Shown piece by piece: positions 42,332 through 53,496 of a stretch of DNA of 64,000 nt. The notes beneath the pieces were generated by a model. The model was not told the DNA's origin. It saw nothing but the letters and a program-made list of their open reading frames with translations, and ran no database searches. The DNA is from Haloprofundus halophilus (GTDB taxonomy: Archaea > Halobacteriota > Halobacteria > Halobacteriales > Haloferacaceae), in the NCBI RefSeq assembly GCF_003439925.1, contig NZ_QQRR01000001.1:558001-622000 (forward strand). The letters are read 5' to 3'. The translations under genes and the position numbers were made by a program. The first letter of the stretch is position 1; every line of letters begins with the position of its first letter.

Positions 42332-43998
42332 GCCTGGAACGTCCCGAGGCGTCCGAGGGCGCGAGCGTCGAGCGGCACAGCGCCGACGAACTCGCCGACC
42401 TGCTCGGTGACCTCGTCATCGGACGCGAGGAGCACATCAACGCGCCGGGATACGTCATCCGGCCGGACTCGGTCCAGGAGACGCTCTCGCTTCTGAAGAG
42501 CGAAGCGGGGTTCGACCACCTCTCCTGCGTCACCGCCGAGGAGCGCGCCGACCGCTACGAGTCCATCTACCACCTCAAGAAGTTCGACGACCCGACCCAG
42601 GAGGTCAGCGTCGTCGTCCCCACGGCGAAGGACGAACCGGTCAGTCAGACGGCCGAACCCGTCTTCCGGACGGCGGACTGGCACGAGCGCGAGGCGTACG
42701 ACCTCGTCGGAATCGAGTACGAAGGACACCCCGACATGCGGCGCATCCTGCTGCCTGAGACGTGGCAGGGACACCCGCTGGCGAAGGATTACGACCAGGA
42801 ACGTCCGCAGGTCGTCCCCCTCCGCGAGCACGCGAATCCGCTCCAGGAGGACCACAAGGACGACCAGGACTCGGAGACGATGTACCTCAACATCGGGCCG
42901 CACCACCCGGCGACCCACGGGGTGCTCCACCTGAAGGCGACGCTCGACGGCGAGCAGGTCGCCGACGTCGACCCCGACATCGGCTATCTGCACCGCTGCG
43001 AGGAGCAGATGTGCCAGCAGGGTACGTACCGGTACCAGATCATGCCGTACCCGGACCGCTGGGACTACATCTCGGCGGGGCTACTCAACGAGTGGGCGTA
43101 CGCGCGCGCGGCCGAAGACCTCGCGGACATCGAGGTACCCGAGTACGCGCAGGTCATCCGGACGATGGGCGCGGAACTCTGCCGCATCGCCGCCCACATG
43201 CTGGCGGTCGGCACGTTCGCTCTCGACGTTTACGGCGACTTCACGGCCATCTTCATGTACGCCATCCGCGAGCGGGAGAAGGCCCAGAACATCCTCGAGG
43301 ACCTCACCGGTCAGCGGCTGATGTTCAACTACTTCCGGCTCGGCGGCGTCGTCTGGGACCTTCCCGAGCCCCGAGAGGAGTTCTTCGACAACACGCGCGA
43401 CTTCCTCGAGGAGCTGCCGGCGGCGCTCGAGGAGTTCCACGACCTCATCTCCGGCAACGAGATTCTGCAGTCGCGCACCATCGGCACCGGCGTCCTGCCG
43501 CCGGAAGTCGCGAAGAACTACGGCGCGACGGGACCGGTGCTCCGCGGCTCCGGCGTCGACTACGACCTCCGCCGCGACGACCCCTACGGCTACTACGAGA
43601 ACCTCGACTGGGACGTCGTCGTCGAGGACGGCTGCGACAACTACTCGCGGCTGCTCGTGCGCATGCTGGAGGTAGAGGAGTCGGCGAAGATCATCGAACA
43701 GTGTATCGACATCCTCGAGGACTGGCCCGAGGACGAGCGGAACATCCAGGCGAACGTGCCGCGGACGCTCCGCCCCGACGACGACACCGAGATCTACCGC
43801 GCCGTCGAAGGCGCGAAGGGCGAACTCGGCATCTACATCCGCGCCGACGGAACCGAGAAACCCGGGCGCTTCAAGATTCGAAGCCCGTGTTTCTCGAACC
43901 TCCAGACGCTGCCGGAGATGTCGAACGGCGAGTACGTCCCGGACATGATCGCGTCGCTGGGCAGCCTCGACATCGTACTCGGTGAGGTCGACCGATGA
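42328..43998 (+). CDS. nuoCD: Fused complex I subunits C and D
   Basis: 556 residues. The first about 175 residues are the NuoC (30-kDa) domain, with the signature [28 protein letters not shown] in part. The rest is NuoD (49-kDa), starting [13 protein letters not shown] with the quinone-site His pair, then [10 protein letters not shown] and [16 protein letters not shown]. The nickel ligands of ancestral hydrogenases are lost, as in all NuoD. The fusion also occurs in some bacteria. It forms the quinone pocket with NuoB. Confidence 0.96.
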   Translation: MSLERPEASEGASVERHSADELADLLGDLVIGREEHINAPGYVIRPDSVQETLSLLKSEAGFDHLSCVTAEERADRYESIYHLKKFDDPTQEVSVVVPTAKDEPVSQTAEPVFRTADWHEREAYDLVGIEYEGHPDMRRILLPETWQGHPLAKDYDQERPQVVPLREHANPLQEDHKDDQDSETMYLNIGPHHPATHGVLHLKATLDGEQVADVDPDIGYLHRCEEQMCQQGTYRYQIMPYPDRWDYISAGLLNEWAYARAAEDLADIEVPEYAQVIRTMGAELCRIAAHMLAVGTFALDVYGDFTAIFMYAIREREKAQNILEDLTGQRLMFNYFRLGGVVWDLPEPREEFFDNTRDFLEELPAALEEFHDLISGNEILQSRTIGTGVLPPEVAKNYGATGPVLRGSGVDYDLRRDDPYGYYENLDWDVVVEDGCDNYSRLLVRMLEVEESAKIIEQCIDILEDWPEDERNIQANVPRTLRPDDDTEIYRAVEGAKGELGIYIRADGTEKPGRFKIRSPCFSNLQTLPEMSNGEYVPDMIASLGSLDIVLGEVDR

Positions 43999-45077
43999 CG
44001 CCGCTGCAGCAAGGACCGGTACTGCTCCCCGAGCGCATCGCGGACCTGCTCGGTCTCGGCGACGGCCTGCTCGGACAGGTCGTCGGCGGACTCGTCGCCG
44101 CGTTCCTCATCGCGAACATCATGCTGGCGATGACCGCCGTCGCCGGTCCGTGGGCCAAACGGAAGATCACGGCGGCGTTCACCGACCGCATCGCGGTCAA
44201 CCGCATCGGGCCGTTCGGCCTGTTCATCATCATCGCCGACGCGGTGCGTCTGCTCTCGAAGGAGCTCATCGTTCCCGAGGGCGTCGACCGCCCGGCGTGG
44301 GACCTCGCGCCCATCATCCTGCCGGCGTCGGCGCTGCTGGGCTTCGCGGTCATCCCGATGGGCAGCGGCATCCAGCTGGCCGACCCCGAGACGGGGCTGG
44401 TGTTCGCGTTCGCCGTCGCCTCCATCGCGTCGCTGTCGCTCGTGATGGGCGGCTACGCGTCGAACAACAAGTACTCGCTCATGGGCGGTCTGCGCGCCGT
44501 CGCACAGAACATCGCGTACGAGATTCCGCTCATCGTCACGGCGGCGTCGGTGGTCATCTTCACCGGCACGCTCCAGATGAGCGAGATCGTGGCCGTCCAG
44601 CGCGAGCCGCTCGTCGCTCTCGGCGGCGGCCTGACGATTCCGCAGTGGTTCGCGTTCGTCAACCCGTTCGCGTTCGTGCTGTTCCTCGTCGCCAACATGG
44701 CCGAGATCGGTCGCAACCCGTTCGACATTCCGGAAGCGCCGACCGAGATCGTCGCCGGCTACCAGACCGAGTACTCCAGCGTCTACTTCGTGCTGTTCTA
44801 CCTCGGGGAGTTCCTGCACATCTTCCTGGGCGGCGCGCTCATCGCGACGCTGTTCCTCGGCGGCCCGGCCGCGCCCATCGCGGCGCTCAACGTAATTCCG
44901 GGCTTCGTCTGGTTCCTCATCAAGATCTGGGCGGTGTTCCTGTTCACGCAGTGGGCGCGCTCGGCGATTCCGCGCGTCCGCATCGACCAGCTGCTCGACA
45001 TCGGTTGGAAGGGGATGCTCGTGCTCTCCTTCGCTAACCTGGTTCTCACGGCCATCATCGTGGGAGTGATAGCATGA
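43995..45077 (+). CDS. nuoH: Complex I subunit H
   Basis: 360 residues, eight membrane helices. It contains conserved loop motifs of the quinone channel: [45 protein letters not shown] and [23 protein letters not shown]-like residues ([19 protein letters not shown]). The Glu residues lining the E-channel are retained. It links the peripheral arm to the proton-pumping subunits. ATGA overlaps on both sides. Confidence 0.96.
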   Translation: MTPLQQGPVLLPERIADLLGLGDGLLGQVVGGLVAAFLIANIMLAMTAVAGPWAKRKITAAFTDRIAVNRIGPFGLFIIIADAVRLLSKELIVPEGVDRPAWDLAPIILPASALLGFAVIPMGSGIQLADPETGLVFAFAVASIASLSLVMGGYASNNKYSLMGGLRAVAQNIAYEIPLIVTAASVVIFTGTLQMSEIVAVQREPLVALGGGLTIPQWFAFVNPFAFVLFLVANMAEIGRNPFDIPEAPTEIVAGYQTEYSSVYFVLFYLGEFLHIFLGGALIATLFLGGPAAPIAALNVIPGFVWFLIKIWAVFLFTQWARSAIPRVRIDQLLDIGWKGMLVLSFANLVLTAIIVGVIA

Positions 45078-45535
45078 TCGGAATCCTGAAATCGATGGCA
45101 ACGACGATGAAACACGCCCTCGACGGCCAGACGTTCACCGTCGAGTACCCGGACGTCGCCCCCGAGGTGAGTCCGCGGTTCCGCGGCGTGCACAAGTTCA
45201 GCCAGGAGCGCTGCATCTGGTGCCGCCAGTGCGAAAACGTCTGTCCGAACGACACGATTCAGATCGTGCAGGACGACAAGCGCAACGGCGAGCAGTACAA
45301 CCTCCACATCGGTCAGTGCATCTACTGCCGACTCTGCGAGGAGGTCTGCCCCGTCGACGCCATCCTGCTGACGCAGAACTTCGAGTTCACGGCGGACACG
45401 AAAAACGAGTTCGTCTACAACAAGGAACAGCTCAAGAACGTCCCCTGGTACAAAGGAATCGACCCCCTCAACTCGCGCAACCCCGACCGGGACGCGTGGG
45501 TCGGCGAGGGAGACGGCGAGGTCGACTACCAGTAA
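45074..45535 (+). CDS. nuoI: Complex I subunit I, two [4Fe-4S] ferredoxin
   Basis: 153 residues. Two ferredoxin Cys sets bind clusters N6a and N6b: Cys47, 50, 53, 57 (CIWCRQCENVCP) and Cys82, 85, 88, 92 (CIYCRLCEEVCP). Without NuoE, NuoF and NuoG, this subunit is the likely electron entry point of the haloarchaeal complex. The C-terminus is acidic. It overlaps nuoH by 4 bases and is followed by the strong hairpin before nuoJ1. Confidence 0.96.
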   Translation: MIGILKSMATTMKHALDGQTFTVEYPDVAPEVSPRFRGVHKFSQERCIWCRQCENVCPNDTIQIVQDDKRNGEQYNLHIGQCIYCRLCEEVCPVDAILLTQNFEFTADTKNEFVYNKEQLKNVPWYKGIDPLNSRNPDRDAWVGEGDGEVDYQ

Positions 45536-45579
45536 TCGAGAGCGACGCGCCCGAAGTCGGGTGCGTCGTACGTTCTCGA
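45536..45579 (+). other. Strong hairpin between nuoI and nuoJ1
   Basis: Directly after the nuoI stop, bases 45536-45541 (TCGAGA) pair with 45574-45579 (TCTCGA), and 45543-45553 pair with 45558-45568 with one G-U pair, closing a 4-base AAGT loop; a 4-base bulge separates the two stems. No T-run follows. An operon-internal stem of this strength may mark mRNA processing or protect an end. Confidence 0.65.
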
Positions 45580-45614
45580 AACCTTCAAACGGATACCTCA
45601 AGGAGACACACACA

Positions 45615-45875
45615 ATGGTTTATGAAACCCTGGCGTTCGCGCTGTTCGCCCTCGTCACCGTGGGCTGCAGCCTGGGCGTCGTCCTCGTGCGGGACATCTG
45701 GCACTCCGCACTCCTGCTCGGGGGCGCGCTCTTGAGCGTCGCGGTGCACTACGTGATGCTGCAAGCGGAGTTCCTTGCAGCGATGCAGATTCTCGTCTAC
45801 GTGGGCGGGGTCCTCATCCTCATCACGTTCGCCGTGATGCTCACGCGGACCGACCCGGAGGTGAGTAGCACATGA
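45615..45875 (+). CDS. nuoJ1: Complex I subunit J, N-terminal half
   Basis: 86 residues with three membrane helices: MVYETLAFALFALVTVGCSL, SALLLGGALLSVAVHYVMLQAEFLAAMQIL and VYVGGVLILITFAVML. The last is the pi-bulge region of NuoJ. The bacterial single gene is split here; the rest is nuoJ2. The start ATG 45615 is preceded by AAGGAGA at about 11 bases, a good ribosome binding site that explains how translation resumes after the 79-base gap. Confidence 0.92.
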   Translation: MVYETLAFALFALVTVGCSLGVVLVRDIWHSALLLGGALLSVAVHYVMLQAEFLAAMQILVYVGGVLILITFAVMLTRTDPEVSST

Positions 45876-46312
45876 CGACCAAACCGCAGTTGAACGACGA
45901 TTCGAACTTCCTCCCGGGGCTCGCGGCTCTGGGACTGTTCGTCGTGATGGCTGTCGTATTCCTGCAGGCGGAGTTCGGTGAACCGCAGGGGTTCCCGGCC
46001 GACGTCAGCATCGTCGCCAGTATCGGCTACGCGATGTTCGACATCTCGGCGGACCAACTGCAGCAACAGATCGTGAGCGCCGAGGGCTTCCTCGCGGCGT
46101 TTCTCATCATGGCCATCGCGCTCGACGTCGCCATCGACGCCGCCGTCTACCTCGCAAAGCGCGAGGAGGCCGGCGAAGTCGTGACCGCGCTCGTCGACGA
46201 CGTTCGCAGCGACGACCCGACCAGCGGCGGGGAACCGACCGACGGACGCGGGCCCGCCGCGCGAGCGGACGGTGGCGTCGCGGACGACACGACGACAGGA
46301 GGCGATCACTGA
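45872..46312 (+). CDS. nuoJ2: Complex I subunit J, C-terminal half
   Basis: 146 residues with two membrane helices (about 14-32 and 68-92) and a long polar acidic tail (about 95-146, GEVVTALVDDVRSDDPTSGG). It supplies the last helices of NuoJ. The tail is rich in Asp, Gly and Thr and looks disordered. It overlaps nuoJ1 by 4 bases, and its TGA shares one base with the nuoK ATG. Confidence 0.85.
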   Translation: MTTKPQLNDDSNFLPGLAALGLFVVMAVVFLQAEFGEPQGFPADVSIVASIGYAMFDISADQLQQQIVSAEGFLAAFLIMAIALDVAIDAAVYLAKREEAGEVVTALVDDVRSDDPTSGGEPTDGRGPAARADGGVADDTTTGGDH

Positions 46313-46614
46313 TGGTGCCCCCGCAGTACTACCTGCTCCTCGCGGGCGCCGTCTTCTGTATCGGCCTGTTCGGCATCCTCACGCGTCGGAACGCGCTGTT
46401 GTTCCTGATGTCGGTCGAGTTGATGCTGAACGCGGCGAACATCAACCTCGTCGCCTTCTCGGTGTACTGGGGCAACGTAACGGGCCAGACGCTGAGCCTG
46501 TTCACGATGGCGCTGGCGGCCGCGGAGGTCGCCATCGGTATCGGCATCATCCTCACGCTCTACCGCAACTTCGGTGACGTGGACGTGACTGACGCAGCGT
46601 CGATGAGGTGGTAA
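46312..46614 (+). CDS. nuoK: Complex I subunit K
   Basis: 100 residues, three membrane helices, MrpC-like. The conserved Glu of helix 2 lies in FLMSVELMLNAANINLVAF and that of helix 3 in ALAAAEVAIGIGIIL; both are part of the proton path. The start is fixed by the TGATG junction with nuoJ2. The tail is short and polar. Confidence 0.95.
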   Translation: MVPPQYYLLLAGAVFCIGLFGILTRRNALLFLMSVELMLNAANINLVAFSVYWGNVTGQTLSLFTMALAAAEVAIGIGIILTLYRNFGDVDVTDAASMRW

Positions 46615-46616
46615 CT

Positions 46617-48652
<2,036 letters not shown>

Positions 48653-48656
<4 letters not shown>

Positions 48657-50188
48657 TAATCGAAGCGCTCATCGCATTCACGTTCGTCGCCGCACTGGTC
48701 GCGTTCGTCCTTCCGGACCGACTCGCCGGTCGCGGCGCGTTCGTTCTCAGTCTGGTTCCCGTCGTCGGGAGCCTCTACATGTGGTCGCAGTTCGACGCGT
48801 CCGGCAACGCCCTCCTGCAGGGCGGTCAGACCGCGTTCGAGACAGTCGTCCCGTGGCTCCAGGTCGCGGGCTACGAGATCTCGTGGTACGTCGGCGTCGA
48901 CGGCATCAGCCTGCCGCTGGTCGTGCTGACGACGGTGCTCACCTCGCTCGCGATCGTGAGCGCGTGGACGCCCATCCAGCACCGCCAGTCGCAGTTCTTC
49001 GGCCTCATGCTGTTCATGGAGGCGAACCTGCTCGGCGTGTTCACGGCGCTGGACTTCTTCCTCTGGTTCATCTTCTGGGAAGCCGTCCTCGTGCCGATGT
49101 ACTTCCTCATCGGCGTCTGGGGCGGTCCACGCCGGAAGTACGCCGCCATCAAGTTCTTCGTCTACACGAACGCGGCGTCGCTCATCATGTTCATCGGCTT
49201 CATGGCGCTCGTGTTGGGTCTCGGCGACTCGACGTCGTCGTTCGCGCTGCCCGACGTCGCACAGGCGCTGCGCGCCGGCGAACTCGGGTCGTTCTACGGC
49301 CTCGACGCGAGCACGCTCCGAGTCGTCGCCTTCGCGGCGATGTTCTTCGGCTTCGCCGTGAAGGTGCCCGTCGTCCCGGTCCACACCTGGCTGCCGGACG
49401 CTCACGTCGAAGCGCCGACGCCGGTGTCGGTGATGCTGGCGGGCGTCCTCCTGAAGATGGGGACGTACGCCCTGCTGCGGTTCAACTTCACGATGCTGCC
49501 CGAGGTCGCCGTCGAGTACGCGCCGTTCATCGCGGCCATCGCGGTGCTGAGCGTCATCTACGGCGCGATGCTCGCGCTCGCACAGCAGGACCTCAAGCGC
49601 ATCGTCGCGTACTCCTCCGTCTCGTCGATGGGGTACGTCATCCTCGGTCTCGTCGCCTACACCGCCTACGGCGTCGGCGGCGCGACGTTCCAGATGGTCG
49701 CCCACGGCCTCATCTCGGGGCTGATGTTCATGGCGGTCGGCGTCATCTACAACACGACCCACACGCGGATGGTCGGCGACATGTCCGGCATGGCGGACCG
49801 GATGCCCGTCACGACCGGCATCCTCATCGCCGGCGCGTTCGGCTACATGGGCCTGCCGCTGATGGCCGGCTTCGCCGCCGAGTTCTTCATCTTCACCGGC
49901 GCGTTCCAGTCGACGGTCATCGCGGGTAACGGCCTCGCGATCTTCACGGCGGCGGCGATGTTCGGCATCGTCATCGTCGCGGGCTACCTGCTGTTCGCCA
50001 TGCAGCGGACGCTGTTCGGACCGTTCCGTCTCGAAACCGACTACGAGGTCGGTCCGGCGCCGCTGCACGACACGCTGCCGCTGGCGGTGCTGCTCGTCTG
50101 CATCATCGCTCTCGGCGTCGCTCCGGAGATATTCTTCAGCATGATCACCGACGCAGTCGACCCGGTCATCGGAGGTGTGCTGCAATGA
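48653..50188 (+). CDS. nuoM: Complex I subunit M, antiporter-like
   Basis: 511 residues, fourteen membrane helices. It carries the NuoM pattern: LVVLTTVLTSLAIVSAWTP, FFLWFIFWEAVLVPMYFLIGVWGG with the membrane Glu, KVPVVPVHTWLPDAHVEAPTPVSVMLAGVLLKMG with the Lys, and LKRIVAYSSVSSMGYVILG. The start ATG 48653 overlaps nuoL by 4 bases and follows GAAGGAGG, a good ribosome binding site about 10 bases upstream. Confidence 0.96.
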
Positions 50189-51720
50189 CGGCACCCGCCG
50201 CACTCACCGCGCTCGCGTCGCCGCTCCAGATGGGCCAACTGCCCGAGTGGGCGGCGCTCGCGCCGGTGCTCATCCTCGCGGTGACGGGGCTCGTACTCCT
50301 GCTCATCGACAGTATCGACGCGGACACGACCAACAGCGCGCTACTGGCGGGCGTCTCGACGCTCGGTGCCGCCGCCGCGCTGGCGGCCACCGCGTGGTCG
50401 CTCGCCACCGGCGTCGGTCAGGACAACGGCGCGATCTCGCTGTTCGCCGACGCGCTCGTTGTCGACGGCATGAGCCTGTTCTTCACGGCCATCTTCACGA
50501 GCGTCGTCGTGATGGTCACTATCGCCAGCTACGACTACCTGCGCGACCACAAGCACCAGGGAGAGTTCTACTCGCTCGTGCTGTTCGCCGCCAGCGGGAT
50601 GGCGCTGATGGCGTCGGCGAACTCGCTGGCAACAGTGCTCGTCAGCCTCGAACTCGCTTCGCTCCCGTCGTACGTGCTCGTGGCGTACCTCAAGGACAAC
50701 CGCGGCAGTGTCGAAGCGGGACTGAAGTACTTCCTCATCGGCGCACTCTCGGCGGCGGTGTTCACCTTCGGCGTCAGCCTCGTGTACGCCGCCACCGGAT
50801 CGCTCATCTTCGCGGACGTCGCGGAGGCTCTTAGCGGCGGAGAGTTCGTCGGCCTCGCCGGTCTCGGCATGCTGATGGTTCTCGGCGGCTTCGCGTTCAA
50901 GACCGCCTCCGTCCCGTTCCACTTCTGGGCGCCGGAGGCGTACGAGGGCGCGCCCGCGCCCGTGTCGGCGTTCCTCTCGTCGGCCTCGAAGGCCGCCGGG
51001 TTCGCCGTCGCCTTCCGCGTGTTCGTCGAGGCGTTCCCGCTGGCGACGGTTCCGGAGGGCATCAACTGGGTGCTCGCGTTCCAGATTCTCGCCGTCGCCA
51101 CGATGACGCTCGGCAACTTCGCCGCGGCGACACAGGAGAACGTCAAGCGGATGCTCGCGTACTCCAGCATCGGTCACGCCGGCTACGCGCTCATCGGCCT
51201 CGCGGCGCTCTCGGCGGGCGGTAGCGCCAACGGCAACGTGCTCGGCGCGAGCATGGCGCACCTGTTCGTCTACGGCTTCATGAACACCGGCGCGTTCCTC
51301 TTCATCGCGATGGTGGAGCGCTGGGGCATCGGCCGGACGTTCGAGGACTACAACGGTCTGGCGACGCAGGCACCGGTCGCCTGCGTCGCGATGTCGGTCT
51401 TCATGTTCAGCCTCGCCGGCCTCCCGCCGTTCGGCGGCTTCTTCTCGAAGTACTTCCTGTTCTTCGAGGCCATCGAGAACGGCTTCTGGTGGCTCGCCGC
51501 CGTCGGCGCGCTCAACAGCGTGCTGTCGCTGTTCTACTACAGCCGCGTCGTGCGGGCGATGTGGTTCGAGGACCCGAGCGGGTCGCTCGACCTCGGCAGC
51601 CAGCCCGTCGGGCTGTACGCCGCCGTCATGATCGCCGCCGTCGGGACGCTGCTGCTCCTGCCCGGCTTCGCGCCGGTCATCGAGACGGCACAGACCGTCG
51701 CCGGAACGCTGTTCGCCTGA
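50185..51720 (+). CDS. nuoN: Complex I subunit N, antiporter-like
   Basis: 511 residues, fourteen membrane helices. Recognisable parts: FYSLVLFAASGMALMASANSL, LVSLELASLPSYVLVAY with the key Glu, FKTASVPFHFWAPEAYEGAPAPVSAFLSSASKAAGF with the key Lys, and VKRMLAYSSIGHAGYALIG. NuoN is the third antiporter-like subunit. Last gene of the operon, overlapping nuoM by 4 bases. A hairpin with T-rich tail follows its stop. Confidence 0.96.
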   Translation: MTAPAALTALASPLQMGQLPEWAALAPVLILAVTGLVLLLIDSIDADTTNSALLAGVSTLGAAAALAATAWSLATGVGQDNGAISLFADALVVDGMSLFFTAIFTSVVVMVTIASYDYLRDHKHQGEFYSLVLFAASGMALMASANSLATVLVSLELASLPSYVLVAYLKDNRGSVEAGLKYFLIGALSAAVFTFGVSLVYAATGSLIFADVAEALSGGEFVGLAGLGMLMVLGGFAFKTASVPFHFWAPEAYEGAPAPVSAFLSSASKAAGFAVAFRVFVEAFPLATVPEGINWVLAFQILAVATMTLGNFAAATQENVKRMLAYSSIGHAGYALIGLAALSAGGSANGNVLGASMAHLFVYGFMNTGAFLFIAMVERWGIGRTFEDYNGLATQAPVACVAMSVFMFSLAGLPPFGGFFSKYFLFFEAIENGFWWLAAVGALNSVLSLFYYSRVVRAMWFEDPSGSLDLGSQPVGLYAAVMIAAVGTLLLLPGFAPVIETAQTVAGTLFA

Positions 51721-51760
51721 ACTCGCCTCGACCGCCGAGTTTTCGTTTTCTCCGTTTCGC
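51721..51760 (+). terminator. Terminator of the nuo operon
   Basis: ACTCG (51721-51725) pairs with CGAGT (51736-51740), then TTTTCGTTTTC follows. The hairpin begins right after the nuoN stop. A short stem plus T-rich tail fits archaeal termination. Confidence 0.55.
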
Positions 51761-51836
51761 ACTGTGGTTCCGCCTCCGGGAGTGACGACGCTCGAAGCGC
51801 GAGGCGCGACCCGACGCCGGCGTCCGACCTGACGCC

Positions 51837-51905
51837 CGACTCGACGCACCCGTATCGCCGACGTCCGACGCGCCGACGTCCGACTCGACGACACCCGTAT
51901 CGCCG
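51837..51905 (+). repeat. Degenerate direct repeat before the DHH gene
   Basis: The 24-base unit at 51837-51860 recurs with one inserted base at 51881-51905; its core is ACCCGTATCGCCG. GCCGACGTCCGAC-like words repeat between the copies. The whole 240-base spacer after nuoN has no gene. The sequence may be remnants of slippage or sites for a binding protein. Confidence 0.55.
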
Positions 51906-51960
51906 CCCCGTCCGCCGCGAGGACGGTAGGGTTTTCCCCCGAGGCGACCGAGAGTCGGGT

Positions 51961-53427
51961 ATGGTGAGGTGGCTGCTGCTCGGCTGCGGCCCAGTCGGTC
52001 ACGCGATGCTCGAGATGCTCGCCGAGCGCTCCGGCCGCGTTCAAGTGATCACCGACGACCCCGAGCGCGTGACGTCGTTGCGCGAGGAGGGCGTCAGGGC
52101 GATACACGCCGACCCGACCAACCCCGAGAGCTATCCGACGACGGCCGAACTCATCCTCGTCGTCGGTGAAGACGCCGGTCGAAATCTCGCCGCCGTCGAG
52201 AGCGCGCGTCGCCGGTATCCGGACGCGCAGGTGACGACGTACGCGGGCGTCGACGCCGACCCGGAGTTCGTCGAGCGACTCCACGCGAGCGCCGACCGCG
52301 TCGTCGACGCGACGTCGGTGCTGACAGACCACGTCGTCGGGATGGTCGACCACGAACCCGCCCGCCGTCTCCGCAGACTGCTCACGGTGCTGCGCGAACT
52401 GGACGGTCCGCTCGCCGTCGTCACCCACGACAACCCCGACCCCGACGCCATCGCCAGCGCCGTCGCGCTCTGTCGGATCGCCGAGACGGTCGGCGTCGAG
52501 GCCGACGCGTGCTACTTCGGCGAGATATCGCACCAGGAGAACCGCGCGCTCGTCAACCTGCTGGACCTCCAGCTCCGGAATCTGGAGTCGAACGACGACC
52601 TGGAACCGTACGCCGGTATCGCGCTCGTCGACCACTCGCGCCCCGGCGTCAACGACGGCCTCGACCCCGAGACGCTGGTCGACATCGTCATCGACCACCA
52701 CCCGCCGCGGGCCCCCGTCGAAGCGCGGTTCGTCGACCTCAGAAGCGAGGTGGGCGCGACGAGCACGCTGTTGGCCGACTACCTCGAACGACTCGGCCGC
52801 GACCTCGACCGGACGGTCGCGACGGCGCTGCTGTACGGTATCCGCGTCGACACGAAGGACTTCACCCGAGAGGTGTCGAAGATGGACTTCGAGGCGACGG
52901 CGTACCTGCTCGAGCGCGTCGACGCTTCGGTTCTCGAGCGCGTCGAGACGCCGAGCATGAGCGCCGACGTGTTCGAGACCATCGCCCGCGCTATCCGCAA
53001 CCGCGAGGTTCGCGGCACGGCGCTCGCCTCCTGCGTCGGCAAGATAACCGACCGCGACGCGCTCGCGCAGGCCGCCGAGCGACTGCTCGACATGGAGGGG
53101 GTAGAGGTCTCTCTCGTCTACGGCTTCGAGGGCGGAACAGTCTACGTCTCCGGGCGCGCTCGCGGCACGGACATCGACCTCGGCGAGACGCTCAGAGACG
53201 CCCTCGGACAGATCGGCAGCGCCGGCGGTCACGCCGACATGGCGGGCGCGCAGCTCCCGCTCGGCATCCTCGAGAACGTCGAAGACGACGCCAAGGAGCC
53301 GTTAACCGAAGTGGTCCGCGGTATCGTCAGCGGTCGGTTCTTCGAGACGCTCGACACCGCGCCCTCCCTCGGCGTCGGCGATACCGAAGAGCTGACGCTG
53401 GAGTTTCCCATCGACGAGCGGAACTGA
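51961..53427 (+). CDS. TrkA_N-DHH-DHHA1 phosphoesterase
   Basis: 488 residues in three parts. Residues 1 to about 125 are a TrkA_N/RCK-like Rossmann domain with the nucleotide loop GCGPVG (8-13). About 145-300 is the DHH phosphoesterase core: motif I THDNPDPDAIAS (155-166), motif II Asp224-His225, motif III Asp245-His246-His247. About 380-460 is DHHA1 with GSAGGHADMAGA (Gly-Gly-His 422-424). DHH-DHHA1 enzymes cleave nanoRNA, pAp or cyclic dinucleotides with Mn2+. The nucleotide-binding front domain suggests regulation by, or action on, a nucleotide signal such as c-di-AMP, which haloarchaea make; this is inference. Confidence 0.9.
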   Translation: MVRWLLLGCGPVGHAMLEMLAERSGRVQVITDDPERVTSLREEGVRAIHADPTNPESYPTTAELILVVGEDAGRNLAAVESARRRYPDAQVTTYAGVDADPEFVERLHASADRVVDATSVLTDHVVGMVDHEPARRLRRLLTVLRELDGPLAVVTHDNPDPDAIASAVALCRIAETVGVEADACYFGEISHQENRALVNLLDLQLRNLESNDDLEPYAGIALVDHSRPGVNDGLDPETLVDIVIDHHPPRAPVEARFVDLRSEVGATSTLLADYLERLGRDLDRTVATALLYGIRVDTKDFTREVSKMDFEATAYLLERVDASVLERVETPSMSADVFETIARAIRNREVRGTALASCVGKITDRDALAQAAERLLDMEGVEVSLVYGFEGGTVYVSGRARGTDIDLGETLRDALGQIGSAGGHADMAGAQLPLGILENVEDDAKEPLTEVVRGIVSGRFFETLDTAPSLGVGDTEELTLEFPIDERN

Positions 53428-53496
53428 GCTGAGCGTCGGTACGGCTCGACAAGGGCGACACCACGCTTTTTGCCGCCCGCTCGCGTACCCTCCAGC

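Noticed and set aside
51837-51905. Possible CRISPR array
   Set aside because: Only two degenerate copies without regular spacers and no cas genes in the window.
50341-53232. 963-codon open frame on the minus strand opposite nuoN and the DHH gene
   Set aside because: It crosses two well-supported genes in antisense, is extremely rich in Arg, Glu, Val and Gly, and has no motif. Long antisense frames follow from GC-biased codon usage.
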